Of a stretch of 64,000 bases of DNA, positions 50,648 to 62,860 are shown piece by piece. The translations under genes were made by a program, and so were the position numbers. Source of the DNA: Streptococcus mitis SK579 (lineage in GTDB: Bacteria > Bacillota > Bacilli > Lactobacillales > Streptococcaceae); contig NZ_AJJL01000071.1 in NCBI RefSeq assembly GCF_000257905.1, positions 1-64,000 of the forward strand. Direction: 5' to 3'. Position 1 is the stretch's first letter. Each line of letters begins with the position of its first letter. Below the pieces are notes generated by a model. The model searched no databases. It worked only from the letters and a program-made list of their open reading frames with translations, and was not told the DNA's origin.

Positions 50648-51490
50648 TTAATTCTTAGTGAAGGTTATCGTAATTGTCCCAGTATAAGCTGTTAATTTAG
50701 ATAAATCCACAGTCTGATTATCTACTGTCAAAGCAACACCTTTGACAACACCTAATGTAATGATAACAGGATTTGTTGTTGAAACGGTTGTTTCCGAACT
50801 TTTATTATCCGGTGATAAAGTCACACCACCCTCAAGCTCGCTTTCTGAAACACTGACCCAACTTCTAGCATCTGAAACTGCCAATTGCAATTTAACTGTT
50901 TCCTTACTTGTCTTATAAGCGATTTCTACATGATTTCCTTCACCTGATACACTTATAGCTGATTCTACACTAGAGGAACTGCTAGATGAACTACTACTTG
51001 AGGAGTGGGTAACAGAGCTAGTTGAACTTATTGAACTTGTTGATTGAACCACACTGTAATTAGAAAGATAAGGCCCTTCTGGTTGAGTCTGGATATAATT
51101 CCAAACATAATAAGTCACAAAAATTACAATCGATAGTGCAAAGAGTACAAAATAAAATAAAGGTAAAAATGATGTTTTTTTCTTATTTTTCTTACTTGAA
51201 CGTCTGCGCCTTGTCAACTCATCTTCATCAACATCCACTTCCTCATAAGTAATCATACTCCCAGAATCATAAGCATCCAAAACAATTTGGTCATCTAAAT
51301 CAACAGCCCATGCATATTTTTTCAAGAAAGAACGCGTGTAAAAAGGACTTGGAAGTTGATCGAAATCGTCTGCTTCCATTGCTTCCAACATATCTAACTG
51401 GATTTCTGTCTTTTTCTGCAATTCATCTAAACTCAATCCCTGATTGATTCTAGCTAATCGTAAAACCTCACCAATTGTTTTTTTCCTCAT
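50648..51490 (-). CDS. rodZ: RodZ-like helix-turn-helix membrane protein
   Basis: The 280-residue protein has an N-terminal cytoplasmic HTH_25 domain (GEVLRLARINQGLSLDELQKKTEIQ), a basic patch, one membrane segment (about 110-132), a Ser-rich external linker, and a C-terminal DUF4115 domain. This is the RodZ plan, a wall synthesis organiser. The start at 51490 is chosen because AAGGG is 9 bases away; the ATG at 51499 touches that site. Confidence 0.88.
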   Translation of the reverse strand: MRKKTIGEVLRLARINQGLSLDELQKKTEIQLDMLEAMEADDFDQLPSPFYTRSFLKKYAWAVDLDDQIVLDAYDSGSMITYEEVDVDEDELTRRRRSSKKNKKKTSFLPLFYFVLFALSIVIFVTYYVWNYIQTQPEGPYLSNYSVVQSTSSISSTSSVTHSSSSSSSSSSSSVESAISVSGEGNHVEIAYKTSKETVKLQLAVSDARSWVSVSESELEGGVTLSPDNKSSETTVSTTNPVIITLGVVKGVALTVDNQTVDLSKLTAYTGTITITFTKN

Positions 51491-51531
51491 ACTTGTCATC
51501 CCTTCTTTCTAGTGTCTATTATGATAGGTTA

Positions 51532-52815
51532 CTACGATGGGAATATTATAAAATCAACTATATCCCCTTCATCTATTAAGTGATGCCCTGCTTCAAGGAC
51601 ATCCTCTAAAGTAATTTCCTGTAAAATCTTTGGTAAATCAAAAATTGTCTCACCATGTTCAAAAACATCATATTGCGTTGCAATAAATTCAAGAGAGTTC
51701 ATGCTACTGAAAATTTCTCCAAACATCTCTCTTTTGATAATATCTAAATGATCCTCTGTAATATCTAAATCCTTTGTAAAATTACGAATGGCCTTCCTAA
51801 ATTGATGAGATAAAGCAACTGGCTCTTTTGTATCCATTGTCAACATGACAAAATGAAAGCGACTTGTTACTTCAATTTCAAGAGATAAGGATGCGTCAAT
51901 TTTACCTGATTCATATAATTTTTGAAAACGATCCGAAGTCCAACCAAACATCATTGCAAACAATAATTTTAATAAAATATGATGTCGATAACATTCCGCC
52001 TCAGCAACTTCTCGATTACCTCTAATCCCAATCGCTAGTTTGGGAGAAGATACATCCATTCTCATACTGTCTGTTTGCTTTACATCTTGTAAAACAAATT
52101 TTTCTCTTACTACTTCCTGAACATCTAAAACTTTTAGTTCTTTTCTTTCAAAGTAGTCCTGAACTCGCTCCACATCAAAATTACCAACTAAAAACAGAGA
52201 CATGTTTACAGGTTTGTAAAATCTTGTAAAATTTTCTTGCAAATTAGTTAGATTGATTTGGGAAATGGACTCCTCACTTCCAACTATATCAGTTGCTAAA
52301 GGTGTGCCAGGATACAAATTCGCTAAAGTTGAAAAGAATAAACACGAATCTGGATCATCTTGATACATTTCTCGTTCTTGCTGGATAATATCCTGCTCTC
52401 TTAAAATGGAATCTTCAGTAAAGTGTGCTGATGTTACCAATTCATCAAGTAAATCTAAATTCTCTAAGAGATGATCCGTTGCTGAAAAGAGATAGTTTGT
52501 TTTTGTAAAGCTTGTAAAGGCATTACTATCTGCACCTAGACTCGTAAAAGCCGACATTAAATCGCTAGAATCTTTTCTCTCAAACAATTTATGTTCAAGA
52601 AAATGAGCAATTCCTGAAGGATAGCTTTTTACATCTCCGTAAACTTCTGTGACAAGCGTATCTACTGAACCAAACTGTACAGTTACACTCCCGTAAACCT
52701 CTTTAAATTCCTTTTTAGGCAAAAGAGCAACTATCAATCCATTTGACAAACGAGTTCGATAAACCATTTCTTTTACAGCTGGATAGTATTTTTCTTCAAA
52801 AACAACCTTTGTCAT
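51532..52815 (-). CDS. M16 family peptidase, YfmH-like (zinc motif intact)
   Basis: The 427-residue protein has the inverted zinc motif HxxEH in GIAHFLEHKLFE (about 69-80), with a downstream Glu region, so it may be an active metallopeptidase. It overlaps its partner YfmF-like gene by 4 bases. Substrate unknown. Confidence 0.88.
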   Translation of the reverse strand: MTKVVFEEKYYPAVKEMVYRTRLSNGLIVALLPKKEFKEVYGSVTVQFGSVDTLVTEVYGDVKSYPSGIAHFLEHKLFERKDSSDLMSAFTSLGADSNAFTSFTKTNYLFSATDHLLENLDLLDELVTSAHFTEDSILREQDIIQQEREMYQDDPDSCLFFSTLANLYPGTPLATDIVGSEESISQINLTNLQENFTRFYKPVNMSLFLVGNFDVERVQDYFERKELKVLDVQEVVREKFVLQDVKQTDSMRMDVSSPKLAIGIRGNREVAEAECYRHHILLKLLFAMMFGWTSDRFQKLYESGKIDASLSLEIEVTSRFHFVMLTMDTKEPVALSHQFRKAIRNFTKDLDITEDHLDIIKREMFGEIFSSMNSLEFIATQYDVFEHGETIFDLPKILQEITLEDVLEAGHHLIDEGDIVDFIIFPS

Positions 52816-54062
52816 TCTATTCCTTCCATAAAGTAAATCGCTTGTAGTTTCACATTATTAGCTGCTCTACAAATAGCGTCTTTGTCAACTTGCTCGAGTT
52901 TTTCAATCCAATTTTTAATGTCTGCTGAAGATTTTCCAAGTAAGGCATTTTGATAAGCACGTTCAATCAATGAACCTTGATTATCTTGAGAAAGTAACAA
53001 AGACCGACGAATCATTTCCTTGGTCTGCTCTAACTCAAACTCTGTAAAATAACCTTTTTTTAAATCAATCAGTTGATTATTCATCATTTTACGAGCCTGG
53101 TTCCGATTTTCTCGATCGATACCAGCATACATCCTCAATAACCCACTAAATAAATCAAGCTGACTTGAAATAGTATAGGCCAATCCAGCATTTTCACGGA
53201 CATTTGTAAATAGTTTAGAGTGAGCAAATCCACCAAGTAAACCATTCATTACAATCATGGATAAATGTTGCTCATCACCATATTCAGAAGGGCAATGATA
53301 TCCCAACTCTAAAATAGATTGTCCCACATTTTTCCGAACCATACCTTCTTGTAGTATATTGGAATAAGGTTGACAATACTGAACCTTCACATCTCCTTTT
53401 CGACCTTTAAAGCCAAATGATTCTAATACATTTTGAATTTCAACCTCATTAAAATCACCTAGGAAAAAGAAATCGATTCGATCATTGGCCAAAAATTCTT
53501 GGAAACAAGAATAAGAACTCTGTGGAGTTTCAGCTAAAATACGATTTCGTAAATCACTATATTCCAATTGGAGACGTTCATCATGAAAAAATAATTTGTC
53601 TAATTCTTTATGTGCAAAATAAAAAGAATCATCCATATCAGCTGCTAAACTTGCTAGCAATTGCTTTTTCTCAATTTCAAATAAGGACGGATCAAATCCA
53701 TTATCAACTACCACGGGTGAGAAAAGAGTCTCTTTTACTAGTTCGAAAATCTGAGAAGTTAGCATATTTTTCCTACTTAAAAACTCATCACGAACATAGG
53801 TAAATGTCAATTCTACAATGTGACTTTGCCCTCTTCTGAAACAATTGGTTGACATATCTGTACCGTATAGACTGGCCAAGTGTCTTCTCAAATCTTGAGA
53901 AGTAGGGTACATCAGATTAGCAGTCTCTAGCATACTCGCACTCAACATGCGACCTGCAATCGTATCAAGAGATAATGGAGCTGTAAAACGCACGGTGATT
54001 TTGTTCGTTTTAAACTTCTTTGATTGGATAAAATGTGTTGAAATTCCATGCACTAACTCCAT
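52812..54062 (-). CDS. M16-like peptidase homologue, YfmF-like (zinc motif missing)
   Basis: The 416-residue protein has the M16 fold pattern but reads LYGTDMSTNCF where HxxEH would be, so it is likely the non-catalytic half of a heterodimer with the YfmH-like protein. The coupled start and equal length support a pair. Confidence 0.86.
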   Translation of the reverse strand: MELVHGISTHFIQSKKFKTNKITVRFTAPLSLDTIAGRMLSASMLETANLMYPTSQDLRRHLASLYGTDMSTNCFRRGQSHIVELTFTYVRDEFLSRKNMLTSQIFELVKETLFSPVVVDNGFDPSLFEIEKKQLLASLAADMDDSFYFAHKELDKLFFHDERLQLEYSDLRNRILAETPQSSYSCFQEFLANDRIDFFFLGDFNEVEIQNVLESFGFKGRKGDVKVQYCQPYSNILQEGMVRKNVGQSILELGYHCPSEYGDEQHLSMIVMNGLLGGFAHSKLFTNVRENAGLAYTISSQLDLFSGLLRMYAGIDRENRNQARKMMNNQLIDLKKGYFTEFELEQTKEMIRRSLLLSQDNQGSLIERAYQNALLGKSSADIKNWIEKLEQVDKDAICRAANNVKLQAIYFMEGIE

Positions 54063-54220
54063 GATTTACCTCCTTATATACAGACTTCTATTATATCACG
54101 AAAACCTGAAATTTTCTTGTTCTCTGTAACACTTTTGAAATAAAAATCGCTTACATTTTTCCCAGTTTCTCTCACTATTTTTAGGAAAATATGGTATAAT
54201 ACCAAAGATTGAGGTGAATT

Positions 54221-54589
54221 ATGGAATACAAATTATTTGAAGAATTTATTACCCTCCAAGCACTACTCAAAGAACTTGGAATTACACATAGCGGAGGAGC
54301 TATTAAATCCTTTCTCTCTGAACATCCTGTTTACTTTAATGGGGAATTAGAGAGTCGTCGTGGTAAAAAACTTCGTATTGGCGATAAGGTTGACATCCCT
54401 GACATGAACATTGACATCTTGTTGACACAACCTACTTCTGAAGAACAAAATGAATACCAAGCTGATAAAGTTGAAAAAGAACGAATCGCTAAACTTGTCA
54501 AGGAGATGAATAAAAGAGTAAAAAAAGACAACTCTAAACCTACTTCATTCTCCAAAAGCAAACAAGCTCCACGATTCCCTGGTAGATAA
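54221..54589 (+). CDS. yaaA: S4-domain protein YaaA
   Basis: The 122-residue basic protein has an S4 RNA-binding motif ([49 protein letters not shown]). YaaA-type proteins sit before recF in many Firmicutes. It ends 2 bases before recF. Confidence 0.92.
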   Translation: MEYKLFEEFITLQALLKELGITHSGGAIKSFLSEHPVYFNGELESRRGKKLRIGDKVDIPDMNIDILLTQPTSEEQNEYQADKVEKERIAKLVKEMNKRVKKDNSKPTSFSKSKQAPRFPGR

Positions 54590-54591
54590 TC

Positions 54592-55689
54592 ATGTGGCTA
54601 CAACATCTATCTCTCAAAACTTTTCGTAATTACAAAGAGACGAAAATAGACTTTAATCCTAAATTGAATGTCTTTTTGGGACGTAATGCACAAGGAAAAA
54701 CAAATATGCTAGAGGCTATCTATTTTTTAGCCTTAACGCGTAGTCATCGAACTCGAACAGATAAAAATCTCATTCATTTTGATGAGGAACAACTTCATCT
54801 TTCAGGTCTCGTTCAGAAAAAAACTGGATCCATTCCCCTAGAAATCGAACTCACACAAAAAGGACGTGTGACAAAAGTTAATCATTTAAAACAGGCACGC
54901 CTTTCAGATTATGTAGGACACATGAATGTTGTCTTATTTGCTCCTGAAGATTTACAACTAATTAAAGGAGCACCTTCGGTTCGACGAAAATTCATTGATA
55001 TGGAGCTTGGACAAATTAAGCCAATCTATCTATCTGACTTAACCAATTATAATCACATCCTAAAACAAAGAAATACTTATCTAAAATCAGCTCAAAAAAT
55101 AGATGAAACCTTCCTTTCTGTGTTGGATGATCAGCTAATTGATTATGGATGTCGTGTAATGAATCACCGCTTAGATTTCATAAAAAAACTAGAATATTTT
55201 GGCCGTAAGAAACATTTTGAGCTTTCTAATCAGATTGAAGAGTTGTCAACATCCTATCAATCTTCTGTCAATATAACTGACAAACAAAACTTATCCGAAT
55301 CTTTCAAAATTGCTTTAGAAAAAAGTAGATCCAGAGATTTATTTAAAAAGAATACTGGTGTCGGGCCTCATCGAGATGATATTTCTTTTTATATAAATGG
55401 GATGGATGCTAGTTTTGGAAGTCAAGGCCAACATCGTAGTCTCGTCCTTTCTATAAAATTAGCAGAAATCGAGTTAATGGAAAGTATTACTACAGAATCT
55501 CCAATATTACTGCTTGACGATGTTATGAGCGAACTTGACAACACTAGACAACTAAAATTATTAGAAACGATTTCACATTCAATTCAAACCTTTATCACAA
55601 CAACAAGCTTAGATCATCTTCAAAATCTGCCAGAAAATCTAAGTATCTTTACTATTCAGGATGGTAAAGTTGCTGTAAACGAAACTTGA
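54592..55689 (+). CDS. recF: DNA replication and repair protein RecF
   Basis: RecF loads RecA at gaps. The 365-residue SMC-like ATPase has Walker [17 protein letters not shown] (about 30-45), signature [16 protein letters not shown] (about 280) and Walker [13 protein letters not shown]. It forms an operon with yaaA; dnaA-dnaN are not next to it here, unlike in Bacillus. Confidence 0.96.
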   Translation: MWLQHLSLKTFRNYKETKIDFNPKLNVFLGRNAQGKTNMLEAIYFLALTRSHRTRTDKNLIHFDEEQLHLSGLVQKKTGSIPLEIELTQKGRVTKVNHLKQARLSDYVGHMNVVLFAPEDLQLIKGAPSVRRKFIDMELGQIKPIYLSDLTNYNHILKQRNTYLKSAQKIDETFLSVLDDQLIDYGCRVMNHRLDFIKKLEYFGRKKHFELSNQIEELSTSYQSSVNITDKQNLSESFKIALEKSRSRDLFKKNTGVGPHRDDISFYINGMDASFGSQGQHRSLVLSIKLAEIELMESITTESPILLLDDVMSELDNTRQLKLLETISHSIQTFITTTSLDHLQNLPENLSIFTIQDGKVAVNET

Positions 55690-55698
55690 CAACATTGT

Positions 55699-55730
55699 AA
55701 AAGAACTCCTGTTTTTACTGGAGTTCTTTT
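55699..55730. terminator. Bidirectional terminator between recF and guaB
   Basis: AAAAGAACTCC and GGAGTTCTTTT form an 11-base stem serving both converging genes. Confidence 0.9.
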
Positions 55731-55740
55731 CATTGTTTTT

Positions 55741-57297
<1,557 letters not shown>

Positions 57298-57317
57298 TCA
57301 AATGTTACAGGGGTAAA

Positions 57318-57356
57318 TAAAAAACTATCTTTTCTTTGAGATAGAAATGATAGTTT
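57318..57356 (-). terminator. Terminator of trpS
   Basis: Minus strand AAACTATC and GATAGTTT form the stem, followed by TTTATTT. Confidence 0.75.
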
Positions 57357-57370
57357 CTTGTAAAATAAAC

Positions 57371-58396
57371 TTAGTTAAAGTAATGAAGTCCCATTGCTCC
57401 TTTAACCTCAGATAGGGTTTGACCTGCAACTTCACGCGCTTTTTCACTACCTTTTTGAAGCATATTATAAACTTCTCCCATATCCTTAGCAAATTCGATA
57501 CGGCGCTCACGAATAGGACCAAGTTCACGCTCTAATATTTCAAGTAGATAACGCTTGGTCTTCACATCACCAAGACCACCTCGTTGATAATGTTCTTTCA
57601 TGTCAGCAATTTCTTGAGCATCTTCTGGACGACCAAAAACATCTAGATAATGGAAAACCATATTGCCCTCAATCTTACCTGGATCCTCAACGCGGATATG
57701 ATCGGGATCTGTATACATACTCATTACTTTTTTACGCAAAGTATCCGCATCATCAGCTAAATAAATACCGTTATTAAGGGATTTAGACATTTTAGCATTT
57801 CCATCTAAACCAGGCAAACGCCCTGCTCTCTCATTTTCTGGATAAATACCTTCCGGCTCTACCAAGACATCACAGTTATATGCATTGTTAAAAGAACGAA
57901 CAATTTCACGAGTCTGCTCAATCATTGGTTTCTGGTCTGTCCCAACAGGAACATAATTGGCCTTAAAGGCTGTGATGTCAGCTGCTTGTGCAATTGGATA
58001 AACCAAAAATCCTGTCGGAATACTTTCTCCAAATCCTTTCTGAGCAATCTCTGTCTTGACAGTTGGATTGCGCTCCAAGCGTGCTAGTGACACCAAATTC
58101 ATATAATACATAGACAACTCAGCTAATTCTGGAATTTGGCTTTGAATAAAGATAGTTGATTTAATTGGATCCAATCCAACTGCAAGGTAATCCAAAGCCA
58201 CATTTCCGATAGACTCTACAATTGTTTGAGGGTCTTTAGCATGATCTGTCAAGGCTTGTTGGTCAGCCAGGAACACAAACATATCATACTTATCCTCTTC
58301 CTGTAATAATACTCGATTTTTGAGACTTCCAACGTAATGTCCAATGTGCAATTTTCCTGTTGGACGGTCTCCTGTTAAAATAATGGGTTTAGTCAT
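57371..58396 (-). CDS. trpS: Tryptophanyl-tRNA synthetase
   Basis: TrpS charges tRNA-Trp. The 341-residue class I enzyme has the HIGH motif as [11 protein letters not shown] (about 15) and KMSKS in [11 protein letters not shown] (about 203). An extended -10 TGCTATAAT lies about 25 bases upstream. No T-box is visible in the short leader. Confidence 0.96.
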   Translation of the reverse strand: MTKPIILTGDRPTGKLHIGHYVGSLKNRVLLQEEDKYDMFVFLADQQALTDHAKDPQTIVESIGNVALDYLAVGLDPIKSTIFIQSQIPELAELSMYYMNLVSLARLERNPTVKTEIAQKGFGESIPTGFLVYPIAQAADITAFKANYVPVGTDQKPMIEQTREIVRSFNNAYNCDVLVEPEGIYPENERAGRLPGLDGNAKMSKSLNNGIYLADDADTLRKKVMSMYTDPDHIRVEDPGKIEGNMVFHYLDVFGRPEDAQEIADMKEHYQRGGLGDVKTKRYLLEILERELGPIRERRIEFAKDMGEVYNMLQKGSEKAREVAGQTLSEVKGAMGLHYFN

Positions 58397-58543
58397 TTTA
58401 TTCTCCTTCGATATGCTCCCTTCAATTATAGCATTTTTTTAATGAAATAACCGTAATTTATCAAAATAAATCAGTCTTGCTATTTACGGATTTTTGTAAA
58501 GGATGCTGTAAATATAATTTACACAAAATTGACAGATAAAAAT

Positions 58544-58572
58544 TTGAATATTTCCGTATTTTCTAGTAGAAT
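58544..58572 (+). promoter_or_regulatory. Promoter of the ABC-F gene
   Basis: TTGAAT (58544-58549), 17 bases, TAGAAT (58567-58572); start of transcription near 58579. Confidence 0.6.
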
Positions 58573-58601
58573 AAATATATTACACATATAGGAGAAAAAC
58601 A

Positions 58602-60224
58602 TTGCTTACAGTATCTGATGTTTCACTACGTTTTAGTGATCGCAAACTTTTTGATGATGTCAATATCAAATTTACAGAAGGAAATACTTATGGATTAATC
58701 GGTGCCAATGGTGCCGGAAAATCTACCTTTTTAAAAATTTTAGCCGGAGATATCGAACCTACTACTGGTCACATCTCTCTTGGCCCAGATGAACGTCTCT
58801 CTGTTCTTCGTCAAAATCACTTTGACTATGAAGATGAACGTGCCATTGATGTTGTTATCATGGGAAATGAAAAACTTTATAGCATCATGAAAGAGAAAGA
58901 TGCCATCTACATGAAGGAAGATTTCTCAGACGAAGATGGAGTGCGTGCTGCCGAACTTGAAGGAGAGTTTGCCGAGCTTGGGGGCTGGGAAGCAGAAAGT
59001 GAAGCCTCTCAACTACTTCAAAACCTAAATATTCCAGAAGAATTACACTACCAAAATATGAGCGAATTAGCCAACGGTGAGAAAGTAAAGGTTCTCCTCG
59101 CCAAAGCACTTTTTGGTAAACCAGATGTTCTTCTCTTGGACGAGCCGACCAACGGTTTGGATATCCAATCGATTACTTGGTTAGAAGACTTCTTGATTGA
59201 TTTTGATAACACCGTTATCGTAGTATCCCACGACCGTCACTTCTTGAACAAAGTATGTACTCACATGGCCGACCTTGACTTTGGAAAAATCAAACTCTAT
59301 GTCGGAAACTATGACTTCTGGAAGGAATCTTCTGAACTCGCTGCTAAATTGCTAGCAGACCGTAATGCCAAAGCAGAAGAAAAAATTAAGCAATTGCAAG
59401 AATTCGTTGCTCGTTTCTCTGCCAATGCTTCTAAATCAAGACAAGCAACATCACGTAAGAAAATGCTTGATAAAATTGAACTTGAAGAAATTGTGCCATC
59501 TAGTCGTAAATATCCATTTATCAACTTTAAAGCGGAACGTGAAATCGGTAATGATCTCTTGACAGTAGAAAATCTAACTGTAAAGATTGATGGTGAGACT
59601 ATTTTAGATAATATCAGCTTTATCTTGCGTCCAGGTGATAAAACAGCGCTTATTGGACAAAATGACATCCAAACGACTGCATTAATTCGTGCAATCATGG
59701 GGGACATTGACTATGAAGGAACTGTCAAGTGGGGAGTAACTACTAGCCGTTCTTACTTGCCAAAAGATAACTCGGCAGATTTTGCAGGAGGAGAGTCAAT
59801 TCTTGACTGGTTACGTCAATTCGCAAGTAAAGAAGAAGATGACAATACTTTTCTACGTGGTTTCCTCGGCCGTATGCTCTTCTCTGGAGATGAGGTTAAC
59901 AAACCTGTAAATGTCTTGTCAGGGGGAGAAAAAGTTCGTGTCATGCTTTCAAAACTCATGCTCTTAAAATCAAATGTCCTTGTACTTGATGATCCAACCA
60001 ATCACTTGGACTTGGAATCTATCTCAAGCTTGAATGATGGATTGAAAAACTTTAAAGAATCAATCATCTTTGCCAGCCATGACCACGAGTTTATTCAAAC
60101 TTTAGCTAACCATATCATTGTCTTGTCCAAAAATGGCGTCATTGACCGTATCGATGAAACCTATGATGAATTCCTAGAAAATGCAGAAGTACAAGCAAAA
60201 GTTAAAGAACTTTGGAAAGACTAA
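58602..60224 (+). CDS. ABC-F family ribosome-associated ATPase, YkpA/YbiT-like
   Basis: The 540-residue soluble protein has two ABC domains and no membrane part. First site: Walker A GANGAGKST, signature LANGEKVKV, Walker B VLLLDEPTNGLD. Second site: GQNDIQTTAL in place of Walker A, LSGGEKVRV, and LVLDDPTNHLD with Asp for the catalytic Glu, so it looks degenerate. The start codon is TTG (58602) with AGGAG 7 bases before it. ABC-F proteins act at the ribosomal E site. Confidence 0.92.
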   Translation: MLTVSDVSLRFSDRKLFDDVNIKFTEGNTYGLIGANGAGKSTFLKILAGDIEPTTGHISLGPDERLSVLRQNHFDYEDERAIDVVIMGNEKLYSIMKEKDAIYMKEDFSDEDGVRAAELEGEFAELGGWEAESEASQLLQNLNIPEELHYQNMSELANGEKVKVLLAKALFGKPDVLLLDEPTNGLDIQSITWLEDFLIDFDNTVIVVSHDRHFLNKVCTHMADLDFGKIKLYVGNYDFWKESSELAAKLLADRNAKAEEKIKQLQEFVARFSANASKSRQATSRKKMLDKIELEEIVPSSRKYPFINFKAEREIGNDLLTVENLTVKIDGETILDNISFILRPGDKTALIGQNDIQTTALIRAIMGDIDYEGTVKWGVTTSRSYLPKDNSADFAGGESILDWLRQFASKEEDDNTFLRGFLGRMLFSGDEVNKPVNVLSGGEKVRVMLSKLMLLKSNVLVLDDPTNHLDLESISSLNDGLKNFKESIIFASHDHEFIQTLANHIIVLSKNGVIDRIDETYDEFLENAEVQAKVKELWKD

Positions 60225-60237
60225 ATAAAACTTCTAA

Positions 60238-60266
60238 ACTCAGTTGGGTTAACCAGCTGGGTTTTC
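60238..60266 (+). terminator. Terminator of the ABC-F gene
   Basis: CAGTTGG and CCAGCTG form a stem with one G-T pair, followed by GGTTTTC. Confidence 0.7.
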
Positions 60267-60285
60267 TAACATTTTATGAGATAAC

Positions 60286-62829
60286 ATGAAATTATTTTTT
60301 AAAACATATTGGACCTATTTTGTTTCTTTCATCATTCCCGTAATCATTATGACAGGAGTATATCTATCTCAAGGTATCTACTGGAATAGCGATACATCTC
60401 CACTATTAGGAGATGGGTTTCATCAATACGTTATTTTTGATGTAGCTTTACGAAATATCCTACATGGAAATGGTAGTCTGTTTTACACCTTTACAAGTGG
60501 CCTCGGATTAAATTTCTATGCCCTATCTAGTTATTACTTGGGAAGTTTCCTTTCACCTCTAGTTTACTTTTTTAATCTGTCGAATATGCCAGATGCTGTC
60601 TATCTGACAACTCTCTTAAAATTTGGATTGATTGGACTATCAACTTATTTTAGTTTAAATAAATTATTTCAATCGATTCCTAATCCTTTAAATCTAGCTT
60701 TATCTACTTCCTATGCTCTGATGAGTTTCTCTGTTAGTCAACTAGAGATAAAAACTTGGCTAGATGTTTTTATCTTAATTCCTTTAATTATCACTGGTTT
60801 ACATTTACTGATAACTGAACAGAAATTTCTATTGTACTTTACAAGTTTGTCAATCTTATTTATTCAAAATTATTATTTTGGATATATGACAGCATTGTTT
60901 CTTATTTTCTGGTATCTCTGTCAAATTTCTTTGGACTTTAAGACTCGAAAATCATCTGTTCTTGATTTCATAGTTATATCCTTTTTAGCTGGTATGGCTA
61001 GTTTGATTCTGACTCTTCCCACTCTGTTTGATTTACAGACACATGGGGAAAAATTAACTGAAGTTACAAAGTTTCAAACTGAAAATAGCTGGTATCTTGA
61101 TCTCTTTGCTAAACAATTCATTGGTTCCTTCGACACAACAAAGTATGGAGCTATTCCAATGATTTTTGTCGGACTACTTCCCTTTATTTTGACCATTTTG
61201 TTTTTTACGATGAAATCTATTAAGTTTCACGTGAAACTTATCTATGCAATCTTATTTGCATTTCTAATTACCAGCTTTTATATAGAAGCTCTTGATTTAT
61301 TTTGGCAAGGCATGCATACTCCAAATATGTTTTTACATCGCTATTCTTGGATTTTCTCTACCTTGTTAATTTACACAGCAGCGGAAGTCTTAAATCGTCT
61401 GAAAGAAATTAAAGTCTGGAATTTTTTAGTTTCGCTTTTTCTTCTAGTAACAGGATTTTTAGCCACCATCTATCTAAAATCGCATTATTCTTTTTTAACA
61501 AATTTGAATATTCTGCTTACTCTTGAATTTTTAGTTGTCTATTATCTTTTACTCCTTGCAGTTATCAAAAAGTTTATCTCTGTAAATCTATTTGCCATTC
61601 TAATTTCTTTATTTATAATTGTTGAAATAAGTTTAAATGCTTCATCTCAAATGAACGGAATTGCTAAGGAATGGGGATTTGCTTCTCGAAGTGCATATAA
61701 TCGAGATATCCCAGCTATGGAATCTTTCTCAACATATATTGGAAATCAATTTACTCGTACTGAAAAACTACAAACTCAGACAGGAAATGACAGTATGAAA
61801 TTCAACTACAATGGAATCTCTCAATTTTCATCTGTTCGAAATCGTTCAGCAAGCTCTACTTTGGATAAACTTGGGTTTAAATCCTCTGGGACCAATCTCA
61901 ATCTCCGCTATGCAAATAATAGTATTTTGGCTGATAGTTTATTTGGTATCCAGTACAATATCTCAGACAGTCCTATTGATAAGTATGGTTTTAAAGATAT
62001 CTATCAAAAAGATAATCTTACCCTATATGAAAATCAATTCTCTCTTCCGATTGCATTTGCTAGTCAATCTGTTTACAATGATGTCAAGTTCAATGAACAT
62101 ACTCTAGATAATCAGGCCTCGTTTTTAAATCAACTTGCTAACGTCGATTTTGATTATTTTTCTCCAATCCCTTATGACAAAACAGAAAATACTAATGATT
62201 TGATTAGTGTCACAAGTTCTTCAAATGAGGATGCAGCAATCCAGTATCAAATTGAGGTTCCCGAAAACAGTCAAGTTTATCTTTCTTTCACAAACCTTCA
62301 CTTTTCTAATGATAAACAAAAGAAGGTTGACATCCTTGTAAATGGAGAAAAGAAAACTTTTACAACTGATAATGTCTTTTCCTTCTTTAATCTAGGTTAT
62401 ACAAAAGAGAAAAAGACTTTCAATATCAATGTTAGTTTCCCTGGAAATTCACAAGTATCATTTGAATCTCCTACCTTCTACCGTTTAGATACCCAAACTT
62501 TAACTGAGGCCATTCAAAAAATTAAAGAACAGCCTGTAACAGTATCAACTTCTAAAAACAAGGTTTTTGCTACATATGATGTCCAACAAGATACATCTAT
62601 TTTCTTCACCATTCCTTATGACAAAGGTTGGTCTGCCTACCAAGATGGTAAGAAAATAGAAATAAAACAAGCTCAAACTGGATTTATGAAAGTTGACGTT
62701 CCTAAGGGAAAAGGAACTATTACACTTTCCTTTATTCCCAATGGTTTTATTACTGGATCAATCTGTTCCTTTACTTCACTTTTACTATTTGGAATCTATA
62801 ATCACAAACGAAAGTTATCTAAGGTTTAA
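60286..62829 (+). CDS. YfhO family membrane protein
   Basis: The 847-residue protein has about twelve to thirteen membrane segments in its first 450 residues, an external domain (about 460-800) and a last helix near the C-terminus. This fits YfhO proteins (GT-C-like fold), linked in several Gram-positives to glycosylation of lipoteichoic acid or other wall polymers; the role here is not known. A parS-like palindrome lies within it. Confidence 0.88.
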   Translation: MKLFFKTYWTYFVSFIIPVIIMTGVYLSQGIYWNSDTSPLLGDGFHQYVIFDVALRNILHGNGSLFYTFTSGLGLNFYALSSYYLGSFLSPLVYFFNLSNMPDAVYLTTLLKFGLIGLSTYFSLNKLFQSIPNPLNLALSTSYALMSFSVSQLEIKTWLDVFILIPLIITGLHLLITEQKFLLYFTSLSILFIQNYYFGYMTALFLIFWYLCQISLDFKTRKSSVLDFIVISFLAGMASLILTLPTLFDLQTHGEKLTEVTKFQTENSWYLDLFAKQFIGSFDTTKYGAIPMIFVGLLPFILTILFFTMKSIKFHVKLIYAILFAFLITSFYIEALDLFWQGMHTPNMFLHRYSWIFSTLLIYTAAEVLNRLKEIKVWNFLVSLFLLVTGFLATIYLKSHYSFLTNLNILLTLEFLVVYYLLLLAVIKKFISVNLFAILISLFIIVEISLNASSQMNGIAKEWGFASRSAYNRDIPAMESFSTYIGNQFTRTEKLQTQTGNDSMKFNYNGISQFSSVRNRSASSTLDKLGFKSSGTNLNLRYANNSILADSLFGIQYNISDSPIDKYGFKDIYQKDNLTLYENQFSLPIAFASQSVYNDVKFNEHTLDNQASFLNQLANVDFDYFSPIPYDKTENTNDLISVTSSSNEDAAIQYQIEVPENSQVYLSFTNLHFSNDKQKKVDILVNGEKKTFTTDNVFSFFNLGYTKEKKTFNINVSFPGNSQVSFESPTFYRLDTQTLTEAIQKIKEQPVTVSTSKNKVFATYDVQQDTSIFFTIPYDKGWSAYQDGKKIEIKQAQTGFMKVDVPKGKGTITLSFIPNGFITGSICSFTSLLLFGIYNHKRKLSKV
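61221..61240. promoter_or_regulatory. parS-like site inside yfhO
   Basis: TAAGTTTCACGTGAAACTTA is a perfect 20-base palindrome; its inner 14 bases match the ParB site exactly. Confidence 0.75.
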
Positions 62830-62860
62830 AAAATCGACCAGTTAATCGGTCGATTTTTTT
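62828..62860. terminator. Bidirectional terminator between yfhO and yhgE
   Basis: AAAATCGACC and GGTCGATTTT with T-runs on both strands. Confidence 0.9.

Noticed and set aside
58494..58515. TGTAAA repeated upstream of the ABC-F gene as WalR box
   Set aside because: The two halves are separated by 6 bases, not 5, and the promoter position does not fit.
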